Shown: one piece after another, positions 1-11,100 of the stretch
Layout: every line of letters begins with the position of its first letter
Position numbering within the stretch: the stretch's first letter is position 1
Origin: Auricularia sp. M13
Lineage: Eukaryota > Basidiomycota > Agaricomycetes > Auriculariales > Auriculariaceae
Length of the DNA stretch: 64,000 nucleotides
Assembly: GCA_037042915.1 (NCBI GenBank)
Contig: CM073193.1
Span: 8,680,001-8,744,000 of the forward strand
Direction of reading: 5' to 3'
Notes under the pieces: model-generated
What the model saw: the letters and a program-made list of their open reading frames with translations, nothing else
Database searches by the model: none
Told to the model about the DNA's origin: nothing
Translations under genes and position numbers: made by a program

Positions 1-1832
1 GGCTTTGTGGGACCTATGTATTCCGATTCGCAGCATTGCTTCTCCAATCAGTGAGCAATGCTGGATCAAAGTCCGACATCGCGGGCGCTGACAGCGCAAG
101 CGTCACGTGAAGCGCGGCCCGGAACCGATTGGAATGCCCGACCATCCTGTTTGCTCTTGCATCTCTATCTCGCCGCGCTTTCGCGCGCCGTAACCGTCGC
201 CCCGCATAAATTCAGCGTCGCCAGGGTGCCTTGAGCTGAAAGTGCAGGCAGGTCGAGCTCTGCTGTGGGCCCACCATGTCATTCCGCGCCGCGTCCACGC
301 AGCATCGTCGCCGCGTGCCATGCGACCAAAGCTGTTTGTGCGTCGACCTCGCCCGCGTCGTATTGCCCGCCCAAGCCCAGACCATTGCGCATCCCCGTCC
401 TCGTTCATCGTCCGCTGTCGTCGCACACCACTACTCCTGTTCGCTTTGAGACGCTGCAGGTGGCTCGCGCTCTGCGTCAGCGCGGTGGCATGGACTCTGG
501 AATAGCACGGCTCCCTGCTCGATGGCCATTACGCACGCGTCGCCCTCCAGTGCCCACATACCGGTGCATAGCTGGCGTCGTGGACCCGTGGAACCCTGCT
601 GCTCCGTCCGACGAGTGCGTGCAGATTGCAGTCTGACCCCGCATCATGCTCTCTGTTCGCTAGAGGTCGGCGAGCTGGATGCCTTGCGCTGGGACCTAGC
701 GCAGCATAAAGCGTGGACTGGCCGGCGCTCCGACGACGTCCGGAGACGTTGTGTCGCGTCGGCTGCGCGCGCCGTGTGAGGCCAGCTCTGCGCTCAGCTC
801 AGAATTCTGAAGTTGCTGTTGACTAGGAGCCCGCAGTGTTGCGCGGCTTCCCATTCCCTGTTGTGCTCGGTATTCCCGTGCTTATTCACAGCGCAACGCG
901 ACTCGGTGAGGACAGGCGCCGTCGCGCCGTCCTTCCCTGCGCAATGGCTGCGACTGCGTGACTGTCGCTGAGCCCCGTGCAGTACCAGCGCCCTGTGGTC
1001 AAACCGGCGACAACCACTGGTATTGCGCGCGCGATTTCGTATGCCGGCGGTGCCACCGATGCCGAAGAGGACGTGACCTCGTCCTCCATTGCCCACACCT
1101 ACCCGTGCTTATTCACCCCCCCCTCCGCATTTCTCGGCGTCGGATTGGGAGTGCAGAGCACAGGCGCTGCATCTGAGTGAGACTGCAGGTTGCTGTTCGT
1201 CTTCTTTATTTGCTGTTGACGTTTCTTGTACCTTCGCCGATGCTGGCGTCACAGACGACTCGCCACTAGCTTCTGGAGAACTGACCGGATTTAGTTGGGG
1301 TTGTTACGAGTCGGAACCATTGACCGCGCATGCACGCGCTCTTCAGCGGTGCGTAATCTCGCCGCACCGCGCTTCTTCGCATCCACCAGGCGTGGGTGGG
1401 GCATGTGCTTCCTGCTCAGGCTGCCCTGCACGCGTACGACGCATGCCACGAGAAGCGCTGACTCCTGAGCGCAGCTGCAACCCCGGCCCTCCAACCGAGC
1501 AGCCGAAATCTAAGTTCTCCCACACCTCCTTTCTAACATTAGCCGGGTCTGGCTGGCACTGTCTGGTGAATAGTTCTAATGCTGAAATCACCAAGCACCA
1601 ATCAGGATTGTCATGTGGTATCGCAATCTTCGCCCCGTCTCGCAGCTCCGAAATGCATGCCAATACGTTCAGGTTGGCACATTCGATGAAATGCAACCGA
1701 TCGTAAAGCGACACGGTTGTCGGATCGGTAGTTGCGCGTGCAGTCACGCGCGCCGCGCGGACTTCGGTTAATGCAGCAGGCTACCGTAACTTGACACTTT
1801 GGCGAGGTGATTACCCCGCCTCTCTCTCACCC
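1..1832. other. Upstream region without a supported gene
   Basis: The open frames here (for example 103-426 minus and 1089-1706 plus) have no recognisable domain, overlap one another on both strands, and look like GC-driven open frames. The stretch is kept in the 52301 copy only because the whole block was duplicated. It probably holds the promoter of the gene starting near 1833. Confidence 0.6.
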
Positions 1833-4560
1833 ATGTCGCATCCTGCTTCGCCTCTGCCGGGTAACGGCTCCCAAGCTGATCCCATGCCAGACGCGCCTCC
1901 ACCCACGTCGCCCGAGCTTGCATTCTTACGGTCTGCACCACTTATCGCAGGCGCATCTGCAGTTCCGGCTGACGTCTCACCCAGTCATTCCGGCGAACAG
2001 ACGGAGACGGCCACCACTGGCCGCTCTGATACTCTCGATGACACCGACAGTTTGCAGGGCGGCCCAGCAGCGCGCGCTATTCCGCGTGTTCCATCCGCTG
2101 CTCCAATGCCGTCCGTCGGTATTGTTGCACCAACTGAAACTGAGCCCGGTCGTTCTGGCGGGCGGAAGACCGCAGCGGACGCTCCGGACCATACAATGTG
2201 CCCCGGGTGCAAGAGCGATCAAAAGCGATCTCGAAACCTCGTCGTCTGCATCGACGGTACTTCAAACCAGTTCAGCGATAAGGTCCGCCCAGGTTTCATT
2301 TGTTCGAGTCCGCCCAAGTGACTTGCGGTCTTTTAGAATACAAACGTCGTCGAGCTCTACAGCCGTCTCATCAAGGACGATAGGCAGTTGACGTTCTACA
2401 ACAGCGGCATCGCCACATATGCCGAGCCGTACTGGAAGTCCTGGAGTTACTACCAGCAGGTCTTCCTCAATATTCTAGACCTCATGTTTGCCCTGTACGT
2501 CGCTGGTCACTGCCCGAGCTTTACTGACCCCTCCAAGCCAATTGGAAAATATCATCAAGAGCGCATATGCCTGGCTTGTAGACAATTACCGAGACGGAGA
2601 CCGCATTTTCCTGTTTGGTTCGTTGAGTCTGGGGACCCTCCTTCGTTCGCGGCTTAATCGGAGACAGGTTTCTCGCGCGGCGCGTATCAAGTTCGAGCTC
2701 TCGCGGCGATGATCGACAGAGTTCGTCTTGCTTGTTCCCTTCACAATCACGTCGACAACTCTTTCGGACTATAGGTTGGGCTCCTACACAAAGGAAATCA
2801 AGACCAGATCCCCTTGTGAGCCTTGATCTTTTGAAGCAAATGTGATGCTCAATCTTGTAGCGCATTCGAACTATATGCTGCACCCGACCGGGAGGAACCA
2901 ACCGCAGCTGCAGATACGCCCTCACAGCCCACGGAGAGCCCCGCGGAGGACTCAGCGACGCCGTCGGTCGCGACAAAGCCCCCGACGCCAGAAGAGCGCG
3001 AGGCAACGTCGTCTTTTCTACATTCGCTGCGTAGTTCTTTTGGAAAGCTGTCAGCAAGCGCTGGGCGCCTATTTGGAGGTCTTCAAAAGGCTGTCTCCAG
3101 CTTCTGTGCACCTGCTGTTGCTGCAATTCCAGCCTGGGTCTCACGAACTAGGACAACCGTTGGTTCGAAACTCTCGCACTGGGCCAGAAATTTCCGACGC
3201 TTCGCCCCCGAGCCTTCTGCGCGCATATTTCGTCATCCGCAGCCGCAGGCGCGCGTTGGAGAACCGGCATCTGCTACGATCAAACAGAAACAAAAGCGCT
3301 TCAAGGAGACTTTCTCGCGCGACGTCAAGGTCCATTATCTCGGCGCATGGTGCGTTCGTAAGCGCAGAGATGATCTAACTTTAATTTGTTGCTTCCAGGG
3401 ACACAGTCTCGTCCGTTGGACTCGTCCGGGACAAGACTTTGCCCGGCACCACTGACGGAATGAAGAGTGTCTGCTTCTTCCGCCATGCGCTCGCGATGCA
3501 CGAATATCGCGTTAAGTTCCTGCCCGAATACGTTAACGGTGGCGATGGGCCCGATGACGCTGCTTGCAGCGGCCCCTCTCCACACACAAAGGAATGCTGG
3601 TTCATCGGATCTCACTCGGATATGTGAGTATCACACAGGCTCCTCTCATCTACCCGTCGCTCGTCTGAATAACTTCTTTGCACAGTGGAGGCGGAAGCAG
3701 CGTTAATACTGACCTTGACAAGTTTGGCCCTGCCCTGCGGTGGATGTCGTTTGAGGCTGTTCTGGCTGGGCTGAGAATAAAGCCCGGTCCTAGGCTGTGG
3801 GAGAAGACCGTGGTGACCGACTCGATGTCGTGGTATTATAGGCCGATGGAGTGGGCACCTATCACAAGATTGTCCTACACGAATGCCGACTCTCTTGTAC
3901 ACTGGCAAGTCCATTACATCGAAAGCTCTCATACCTATCTCATATCTATAGGCTGCCTCATCGATATTCCGAACGTGTTCTACGGCGCAATCAGCTCGTC
4001 CACGAGACATACTTCGAAGAAACCAAAACCTCTATTGAGCAGCTTCATACAAAGATCAACTTCGAGGTCAAGATGGAGAATGATGCGTATACCAACGCGC
4101 GCGCACTTCTTTCCATTCCACGTGAAGCGAAGTTCATGGACGACTGGCTGAAGCATTTGAAGACGCTACAGGAGACGGGTGCGTGCACATGTCGTGATTT
4201 GTCTGCTCAGAGTCTCAAAATAACGACCAGGACCCGGTCGCCAATCGCTATTGGACCTTGAGGTTGAGATATGGCGTGCACTTGCGATTTCCGCTCGGGG
4301 AGCTCCAGAACTCAACGAGCAGCTACGCCGACTCGAGCACCACCTCATATGCCACTCTCTAACTGAGGTGCCTGCAGCTACGCGGCTAAGCGAGATATTT
4401 GGGACCAGCAACAAAGACACGCACTGTGAGCCAGGCGTTTGTACTGCAAGGCATGAACTCACATGCACGCAGGGACGTATCCCTTCGCTCTTCGAGGTCA
4501 CACCCGACCTGTCAGCTCGGTCGCGTTTCTGACCTCGCAGCTCGTCGTGTCCGGCTCGTG
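1..4560. repeat. Segmental duplication, copy A (partner 52301-56863)
   Basis: Position 1 aligns with 52301 and the two stretches stay collinear with only scattered single-base changes and tiny indels: one base near 664, and a C-tract near 1120 that is longer in the other copy. Near-identity covers about 1.8 kb upstream of the DUF2235-WD40 gene and all of its DUF2235 part. It falls off abruptly near 4560/56863, where WD40 repeats start. The left edge lies before this window. This indicates recent duplication or gene conversion. Confidence 0.95.
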
Positions 4561-5155
4561 GGATAATACCCTTCGCATGTGGGATATCGAAACCGGAGAA
4601 GCCGTCGGTGGCCCTTTGACGGGACATACCGGCGGCGTCAACTGTGTTGCTGTCTCACCGAACGGCAGTCTCGTCGCATCTGGCTCTTATGACGGTACCG
4701 TACGCACTTGGAGGTTTGACGCCGGAAAACTCGTCGCCGGAGGGCTTGTCATACGAGCGGACGGCATGCAGCATGTCTTTTCAGTTGCATTCTCACCCGA
4801 TGGATCGCGGATTGTTTCTGGCTCTGGAGACAGAGCTCTCCGTATATGGGATGCTGAGACGGGACAGCAGGTCGGAAACGCAATGGAAGGGTATGATGAC
4901 TGGGTTCAGCCGGTCGCATTCTCCCCGGACGGTGCACGCATTGCATTCGGCTCAGGCGACTGCACCGTGCGATTATGGGACGCTAGGACATTTCAACCTC
5001 TCGGTGACCCTCTGACGGGACACACGGACTACGTGTTTTCAGTTGCATTCTCCCCGGACGGCGTCTCCATCGCATCTGGCAGCTGCGACGAAACGATCCG
5101 AATCTGGAACTCAAACACTCACCAGCTGATCACCATAGGCTGCCTCGCATTGTAG
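1833..5155 (+). pseudogene. DUF2235-WD40 protein, copy 1, broken by transposon insertion
   Basis: Same gene as those at 37438 and 54136. By comparison the exons are 1833-2282, 2337-2494, 2538-2617, 2668-2720, 2775-2815, 2861-3349, 3399-3623, 3686-3904, 3952-4178, 4231-4425 and 4473 onward. The DUF2235 alpha/beta-hydrolase part is intact: NLVVCIDGT start, GFSRGAY nucleophile elbow, WDTVSSVG, HSDIGGG. The WD40 part reads through blades 1-5 and then enters the KDZ element at 5131, where a stop follows at 5155. Blades 6 and 7 survive 26.8 kb away at 31897-32167. A truncated five-blade protein could still be made, but a closed propeller is unlikely. The start ATG at 1833 is the first in-frame ATG that gives a conserved Pro/Ser-rich leader also seen in copy 3. 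Confidence 0.88.
5124..5130 (+). repeat. Target-site duplication, left side of KDZ element
   Basis: AGCTGAT, repeated at 25767-25773. In the intact paralogues the reading frame continues straight through this point, so this is gene sequence duplicated by insertion. The neighbouring base differs on the two sides, so an original 8-bp duplication with one change is also possible. Confidence 0.75.
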
Positions 5156-5172
5156 GGGTCCTAGATACTACC
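5131..5172 (+). repeat. Left terminal inverted repeat of KDZ element
   Basis: Begins CACCATAGGCTG. Pairs with the reverse complement of 25725-25766, sharing blocks AGGCTG and TAGATAC at the same offset. Similarity is partial, so the exact TIR length is uncertain. Confidence 0.6.
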
Positions 5173-5259
5173 CAAGTCTTCGGGAGAAGCATCTAAGAGG
5201 TCCAGGAAACCCCCCGCAGCGCACCACGTCTCCGCCCATTCAAACGCACACCCCATCAA

Positions 5260-6200
5260 GCATCTGATCCCATAACGCCCTCAGATGCGCGCCCAACACC
5301 GTCAGATGCACGCCAACCGCATCTGAGTTGTATTCCCGCACGAAGACGCAACAGCCGCGGCGCAGATACAAATCTCGCCGCCCAGATATTAGTAGACAGA
5401 ACGGACTTATGAGCGTCATTCCCGCGCCTCTATGCCAGCAGACGCGGTCTCCCTGAGTCAGCAGATCGCCTCGATTCTTTGCACTTGCAGGCAGCGCGTA
5501 ATCCATATTACAAGCCAAGCTGCCGGACGACCAGACTCCGGGATACATAAATGCCCGGTGGTCTTCGAGGTTCCGCCCTCCCCATTTCCCGAGTCCTACC
5601 ATCCTGTCATGCCGCCTCCGTTCGCCGCCTATATCGAGTACTCGTTTGCCCAGCTCGCCGAGCCCGCCAACGCCCCCGTTCGCCGCAGCACCCTCGTCGG
5701 CATTCGCAGCGGAATTCTCAAGGCTTCCATCGCCGAGGCCCTCAACGGCGACGCCCAAGGCCTGCGGATGTACAAAGAGTACGAGAGGGACCTCAAAGCC
5801 CTTCTCGTTGCTCTTGAGCAGCGCGACAACTACGAACTGCTCTACAAGCAGCTTGTAGAGGAGCGCGAGCAGGAGCAAGAACGTCGGGCGACGGAGAATG
5901 AGGCCGCAGCATTCTGCCCTCATTGCAAACATTGCAAAGCGTAAGCTCGCTCTCCTTTTCCGTTCTTCAGCTTCCTAAACTCCCCGTAGGCAGTTCTTTG
6001 AATGAGTGCCGGTCGTTGGCGCCACGCTCGTTTTCCTTGTGTTCGCTTCAGTGTATCGCACATACTTCGCTGTCAGGAACGAGCAGAACCTTCAGAAGCG
6101 TGATCATCAAGTCGCGGATATTAACTCAGATTAAGTACAAGTCTGCAGATGCAGTCAGATGCAGTCAGATGCACGCAGATGCATGCGGATCCAAGCAGAT
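5260..6200. repeat. Subterminal CAGATGC-type motif clusters (left end of KDZ)
   Basis: The hexamer CAGATG or its complement CATCTG, usually extended to CAGATGC/GCATCTG, recurs four times in 5260-5327 and again four to five times in 6144-6190, partly as a direct tandem. The same motif is dense at 7800-7860, 7990-8035, 22880-22980 and 23330-23400, and recurs near the right end at 25565-25645, always outside recognised coding sequence. Such subterminal repeats are typical transposase-binding sites, although binding here is inferred. Confidence 0.6.
5610..5944 (+). CDS. Small helical protein with Cys-rich tail, unknown function
   Basis: Open frame of about 110 residues from ATG at 5610. An upstream ATG at 5432 in the same frame is less convincing, because protein-like composition begins at MPPPFAAYIEYSF. 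The middle is predicted alpha-helical and rich in Glu, Gln and Arg (LLYKQLVEEREQEQERR). It ends in a CPHCKHC motif that could hold a metal or form disulfides. It is the first gene inside the left end of the KDZ element. A small helical gene also ending in a Cys motif (KGQCTCG) sits just inside the right end. I do not recognise a family. Confidence 0.5.
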
Positions 6201-6819
6201 ACAGCCATGAGATTGAGTGGCAGTGTGAACATCATTTGATAAGATAGGCCGCAGTGATCGGCTTCGCGCGGACCTCAGACGCTTCTTGTTTTCTTGTCAT
6301 CGCGGTCCCCGATGAGCTCGCGCAACTCGACCCCGTCGCATATAACTCGATGGAGTGACTTCGTGCACGCGCTTCGGCGCCAGCATCAGCTCCTTCAAGG
6401 CTGGCCCGGAACGCCCGCCCAACCCGCGCCGAACGTCGCCCATATTCCCTCAGCCAACGGCCGCCAGGAGGCTAGCGGTGCGTAGACCTTCAGGGTACGT
6501 CGCGTTCACCACTGTCTACCTGCTATACCATTACTGATTGCGTTTCCCTGCCCATCAGCGCCATAATCGTCTGGTCGTGTAATCACTTCCCGCATTCTGT
6601 ATACCATCCTGGCTTAGCTATGTCTTCACCAATGCCATGTTTTTGTCCGCGTTGGCAAGATTCCTCAATTGCACGCCCAAAAACGACAAAATATCGATGT
6701 AATTTCCTATCGCGAGACTGCCAGCTTCGCTTACTCCGCATCTGCGCGACGAGGTCTCCAGAGATTGTCTGCGAATATGAGTCCCGTGTGGACCCGCTGT
6801 TCTGCCAGGCTCACCGGCG
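5945..6819. other. KDZ internal spacer
   Basis: Holds the second cluster of CAGATGC motifs (6144-6190). An open frame at 6294-6485 and a longer alternative frame to 6537 have no recognisable domain and no supported start. No gene is called. Confidence 0.5.
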
Positions 6820-7206
6820 TTAGTTCGAGGTCCCCGCCACGTCGTTATGTCGCTGGGCGTTGCTTGCCGTGCGCGCTTTCTCGATCTCTGCAATTTCGGC
6901 GTCGGTTGCCACGTTCAGCTCGACACAGCGAACGATCAGCCGCCTGATGAGTTCGTCCAGCTGGGCCTCCTTGGCGTGCATCCTCTCCGTCCACTCCTCG
7001 TATTCCCGGTCTCGCACAACCAGCTCGTGATCCGGCTGCTGGTATGCCAGAAGGTCAACGAGCTGTTCGTCCAACTTCTTGAACTCCGAATCCAGTCCGG
7101 TCGAGACGGCGTAGCGGATAGCTCCAAACAGATGCAGATAGAGGGCTACGGGCACCCGTCTGATGCGCGGGGCGCCGTCTGTCGTCTCTGAGGCGAGCTC
7201 GGGCAT
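6820..7206 (-). CDS. Small coiled-coil protein, unknown function
   Basis: Frame of 128 residues starting MPELASETTDG. The central part is strongly amphipathic helix with charged heptads (EYEEWTERMHAKEAQLDELIR). Composition is protein-like on this strand and shows no repeats. It lies inside the KDZ element upstream of the transposase gene's 3' end, in the same orientation as the transposase. It could be the last exon of a gene whose first exon is at 7437-7727, but I could not fix a splice junction. No family recognised. Confidence 0.45.
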   Translation of the reverse strand: MPELASETTDGAPRIRRVPVALYLHLFGAIRYAVSTGLDSEFKKLDEQLVDLLAYQQPDHELVVRDREYEEWTERMHAKEAQLDELIRRLIVRCVELNVATDAEIAEIEKARTASNAQRHNDVAGTSN

Positions 7207-7436
7207 GTTTGTGCAGCGTGCAGCGTCGGTGTACGAAGGAGAGTTGCTACATCAAAGGCGGCGATCCCCGGCTGCATTCAGTGCACCCCCGAGTCGTGAG
7301 ATCACACTCGCAGCGCAGCATAATACCTGCAGGACATGCGTATATTCGGAATACAAGAAGAGCACTGCTGAGACGCTCTACAAATGCGAATTGATCGATT
7401 TACGCAGTGTCGTGCGTATCCCTGTTCTCCTCGCCC

Positions 7437-7727
7437 TCATTCATGCGTTGCGCGACAGTTTCGGATGCCTAACAAACCACCATGCGGCGCGTCAACGACC
7501 ATGGTATGCACAGAGACTGCTCCGACGCACTTCGTAGCCCCGCGCTTCCTGCGTGGACGAGCAGCAACGGCCCTCCTCCACCTGTTCCACAAGGGGTCTG
7601 CCATTGCGGTGGCGCTCATCCTCATTAGCTCCCGCTCGAAGGCCCTCAGGTACGCGGCCAGTATCTCGCGCTGGGCGTCCGTCAGCGGCGGTTGGAGCAC
7701 ACGGCCAGGCGTTTCGGTGGTCGACAT
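7437..7727 (-). CDS. Possible small helical protein or first exon of the 6820-7206 gene
   Basis: Starts MSTTETPGRVLQPPLT and continues as a helix-rich stretch to about residue 50 (DPLWNRW). The later residues are Arg-rich and look like intron or non-coding read-through. The likely real part is 7580-7727. It sits upstream of the coiled-coil frame on the same strand. Function unknown. Confidence 0.35.
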   Translation of the reverse strand: MSTTETPGRVLQPPLTDAQREILAAYLRAFERELMRMSATAMADPLWNRWRRAVAARPRRKRGATKCVGAVSVHTMVVDAPHGGLLGIRNCRATHE

Positions 7728-8151
7728 GGTGGGGAATGGTGTTAGAATGACATCTATTCATCGCAGCTTATGTACACGCTGTGAGCATCATTCCCGACGG
7801 ACTGGACCATCTGCATGCATCTGCGATGCGCACGTCAGAGATCATCTGCGAGAGAAATCCTGTGTCTGCGAGAATCTGACGCACCAAGTTTGATCACCAC
7901 TTGGCGCAGTCTCGTGGCAGATGCGACGAGATGAATATCCAGTGAATCTGCTACGCCTGGGTTGGATCAGCCATCGAGCAATCAGTTTGTGCGGCACGCA
8001 GATAGCATCAGATACACGCAGATGAATATCTGGATATGGATTTGGTCAGCGTCCGTCAATCTGAGGTCACTCCATACGCACGCACCTTTCCCCTCACGTT
8101 CAAGTCGTCCGTCGTCATGCTCACGCAGCCTACAAGACAGTGTTCAATCCG
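7728..8151. other. Spacer downstream of the KDZ transposase gene
   Basis: No gene seen. Contains more CATCTG/CAGATG motifs near 7805-7855 and 7995-8025. It presumably includes the transposase 3' UTR and the promoter of the small minus-strand frame at 7727. Confidence 0.45.
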
Positions 8152-11100
8152 TCAGTCATCTATTATGATATCCGGCGTAGGCGCCCTGCCCTGAGTGACG
8201 GGCGCCTTTCTCTTCCCCTGTAAAGGAAGATCGCGCACGCGCGAAGCCATCGTTTTTTTCCACCATCCCATGTCCCCCGCTGTGAGCGTGCTCGGAGAGT
8301 CCGACTGCAAAAGGCTCACAAAGTCTGCTCCTACAAACGGACCGCAATCGTAACCGTTACTCTGACGCCGTTGCCGCTGCATATAATTAGACTCTATCAA
8401 TCTGTCCAGTCCGCTGTGCTCACCTGCTCGCCAACCCATTGCCAGGTCCTGGTATCCAGCTCGCACTGGAATGTCTTCTCGCAAAAGCGTAAGAACGCAA
8501 AGGCCTGCTTGCGAACCAACTGCGCGTAGCTCTTCGTATCCGAAAGACTGTCATAGAAGCATAACTTGCGTTGCTCCCAGCGTATCTCCAAGAGGACCCA
8601 ATGCCTGGGATCCTGGACATGGACGACGACGAGCCACTTCTCGCAGTCCTTGAACGGTATCTGTGATGCGGGTTAGGACTGCAAACTTTAGTCATGTTGC
8701 GCGCGCACCTTCTGCAGTCGCCGCGTCAACCACGACTCCGTGCTCTCCATCTTGGACTTGTCCTTGTTGTTGACCGCATCGAGGTATTGCTGGAGATCGT
8801 AGAACATTGTCGAGTCCAAGTGTTGTACGCGCGCGTTCGCCAGCTCCACCATGTGCGACTCTGCAAATACGGCCAGCCCGCGTCCACTGAGCCAGCGCGT
8901 CCGTGACGCGAGTCGATCCATGTCCTCCCCGTCGCATGTGTACGGGCCGCATTCGCGGCCTTGTTGCGGCTCGACGCGCACGCTCTCGACGTCCGTGTCG
9001 CGGTCGCTCGTGCTGCTGATGCTGATGACCTCGAGCTTGTCGTTGACCTTCTCGTCGTCGATACCGTCGGCATCCTCGGGCGTTTTGACGTCCGTGTCGT
9101 CGTGCGCGTCGATCAGGGTCAGCTGATCAGGCGACAGCACATAGTCGTCGTCGTCGTCGCCCATCAAGTCAGGCGCCGCGTCTAACATGTCTTCGAGCTG
9201 ACGGTCGAGTGCTTCGTCCTCGTCCGATTCGGCGGCGCTATCGTCATCACTATTTGCGTCGTCCTCGTCGTCGTGAACGACGATATCGTCGTTCTCGGGC
9301 AAGAACAGCGGCTCGTCACGGTTGCTGGCAGCCGTCGTGACCGATGTCGACGCTGCCTCGAGCAGCCGAGTTCCACGAAGGTCGTAGGCCCACCGCGTCG
9401 CCGCCGACGTCAAGCTATCCAATCGCGTACGGGCTGCTCGTCGCAGAGCATCGTCTGAATAACGCATGTTTCGTTTAGCACCATCCAAGGCCAGCCGAGT
9501 GACGACTACCTACCTGGTCTTTGGGCACAAAAGCCCTCAAGCTTCTGGCGCTCCTCGTCATACCACGAATACAAGGCCGCCGCCTCCTGGCGCAGGCGCT
9601 CGAGTTCTTCGCGACACCGCCTAGCCTCCAGCATCGCCGTAATCCCAGACCGAACAGACTCGTCTACCTGCCAACGCGGCAAGTCGCCTTCGTCCTGTGG
9701 ACCGAGGCCCGGGTCCTCCTGCCAAATGTCATCGTCGACGTCGAGTTTGAAGATCTTGCGCGCCTCCAAGCGACGTGGGGCCCGTGTACCGCGCTTAGGA
9801 ACCTTGCCGGCCTTGATGAGCTGCTCGATCTGCGTTACGAGCTGATTGAACTTGGTGATCCTGCTGCTTATCGTCTTCTCCCCCTTGGTGACAATCTTCT
9901 TCGTCTGCATGTGGTCCTTATTCTCTGCAAGGCAAAATGTGAGCAGAACGGACGATTAGAACCACCCCTGGACTGCCAACGTACGCATGACCTGATGGCG
10001 ATAGGCCCTCTCCAACTTGCCCCGCTCGAACTTATGCGCCGAAATTGCAGCGCGGATGCTTGCCCGCAGAGCGCGCGCATTGACGCGGGCTAGAATGTAC
10101 GCACTGCCGCGCAGCTCCTCCAGCCGGCTCACATCGCGCGCTCCGAGCTTCGCGGAGTCGTCTGCCACCTTCTTTCGCAAAGCCTTCAGTTGGCGCTGCG
10201 CCGCGTCGATCTTGTCCGTCAGCTGTTGCACCTCGCGCGGCAGCAGCTTCTGCACGTTCTTGCGCAGGCGCGCTCGGTCGTGCTTGATCTCCTCGCTGAG
10301 CTCGTCCTGCTGCGCGACGTGGAGAAGGATCTCGTTCAGCTTCTTGTCGCCGGCCGTGGCAGACTGTCCTGAACAGCTGTAAGTAAGACAATGAAACGCG
10401 AATGCCGTTCGCGCACAAACGAGCTCACTTTCTGGCTTCGCCACCTGCGCATCGATCTGCGCTGCCCATTGGGACCGCAGCTCGTCTTCGGGGACGCCGC
10501 AACCCTGTACAATCCCGTCCGCCACCAAAACGCGTCGCATCGCGGCTCGGTAGCGGCGTGCAAGCCAGCCGCCGTAGTCCCTGCGAGCCATGGCCTCATC
10601 GAAGGTCATCTGGCGATCCAGCATGAAGAGTCTTCTGTGATACTGCGAACGTGTGATCAGCGGCTGAGCGGGCAATTATGCAGCGAGAGTACTCACCCCG
10701 GTGACTCTGAGCACAGATATAAGGTGGCGAATCGAACTCCAGAACCGCTCGCATCCCTCGCCGTCCGACAGACCAAACCCTTCGCATTTTCGTGGGTGGA
10801 AGAGAAGTTGGCACGCCCACTGGTGACCGTACGCGTGGAAGACCGACACGGCCCATAGAAGCCTGTCCGAAAACTGTTCCAGAAAATTGTGCTGTCCATA
10901 GAATGAGCATGATCCGCTCGGCGCTCAATGCTCATTTGCGCACCTTTTCTATGCTGTGTGACAGCTGACAAGCAATATCATAGAGGACGCCAACGCGCCA
11001 GTCGTCCGGCAGGTGCGACATGAGTTTGTGAAGAAGCGCGATCGCGTTGTGCTGACGCTCGCCTGGACTCGTGAGGTTGACAACCCACAGGACGTTGTCG

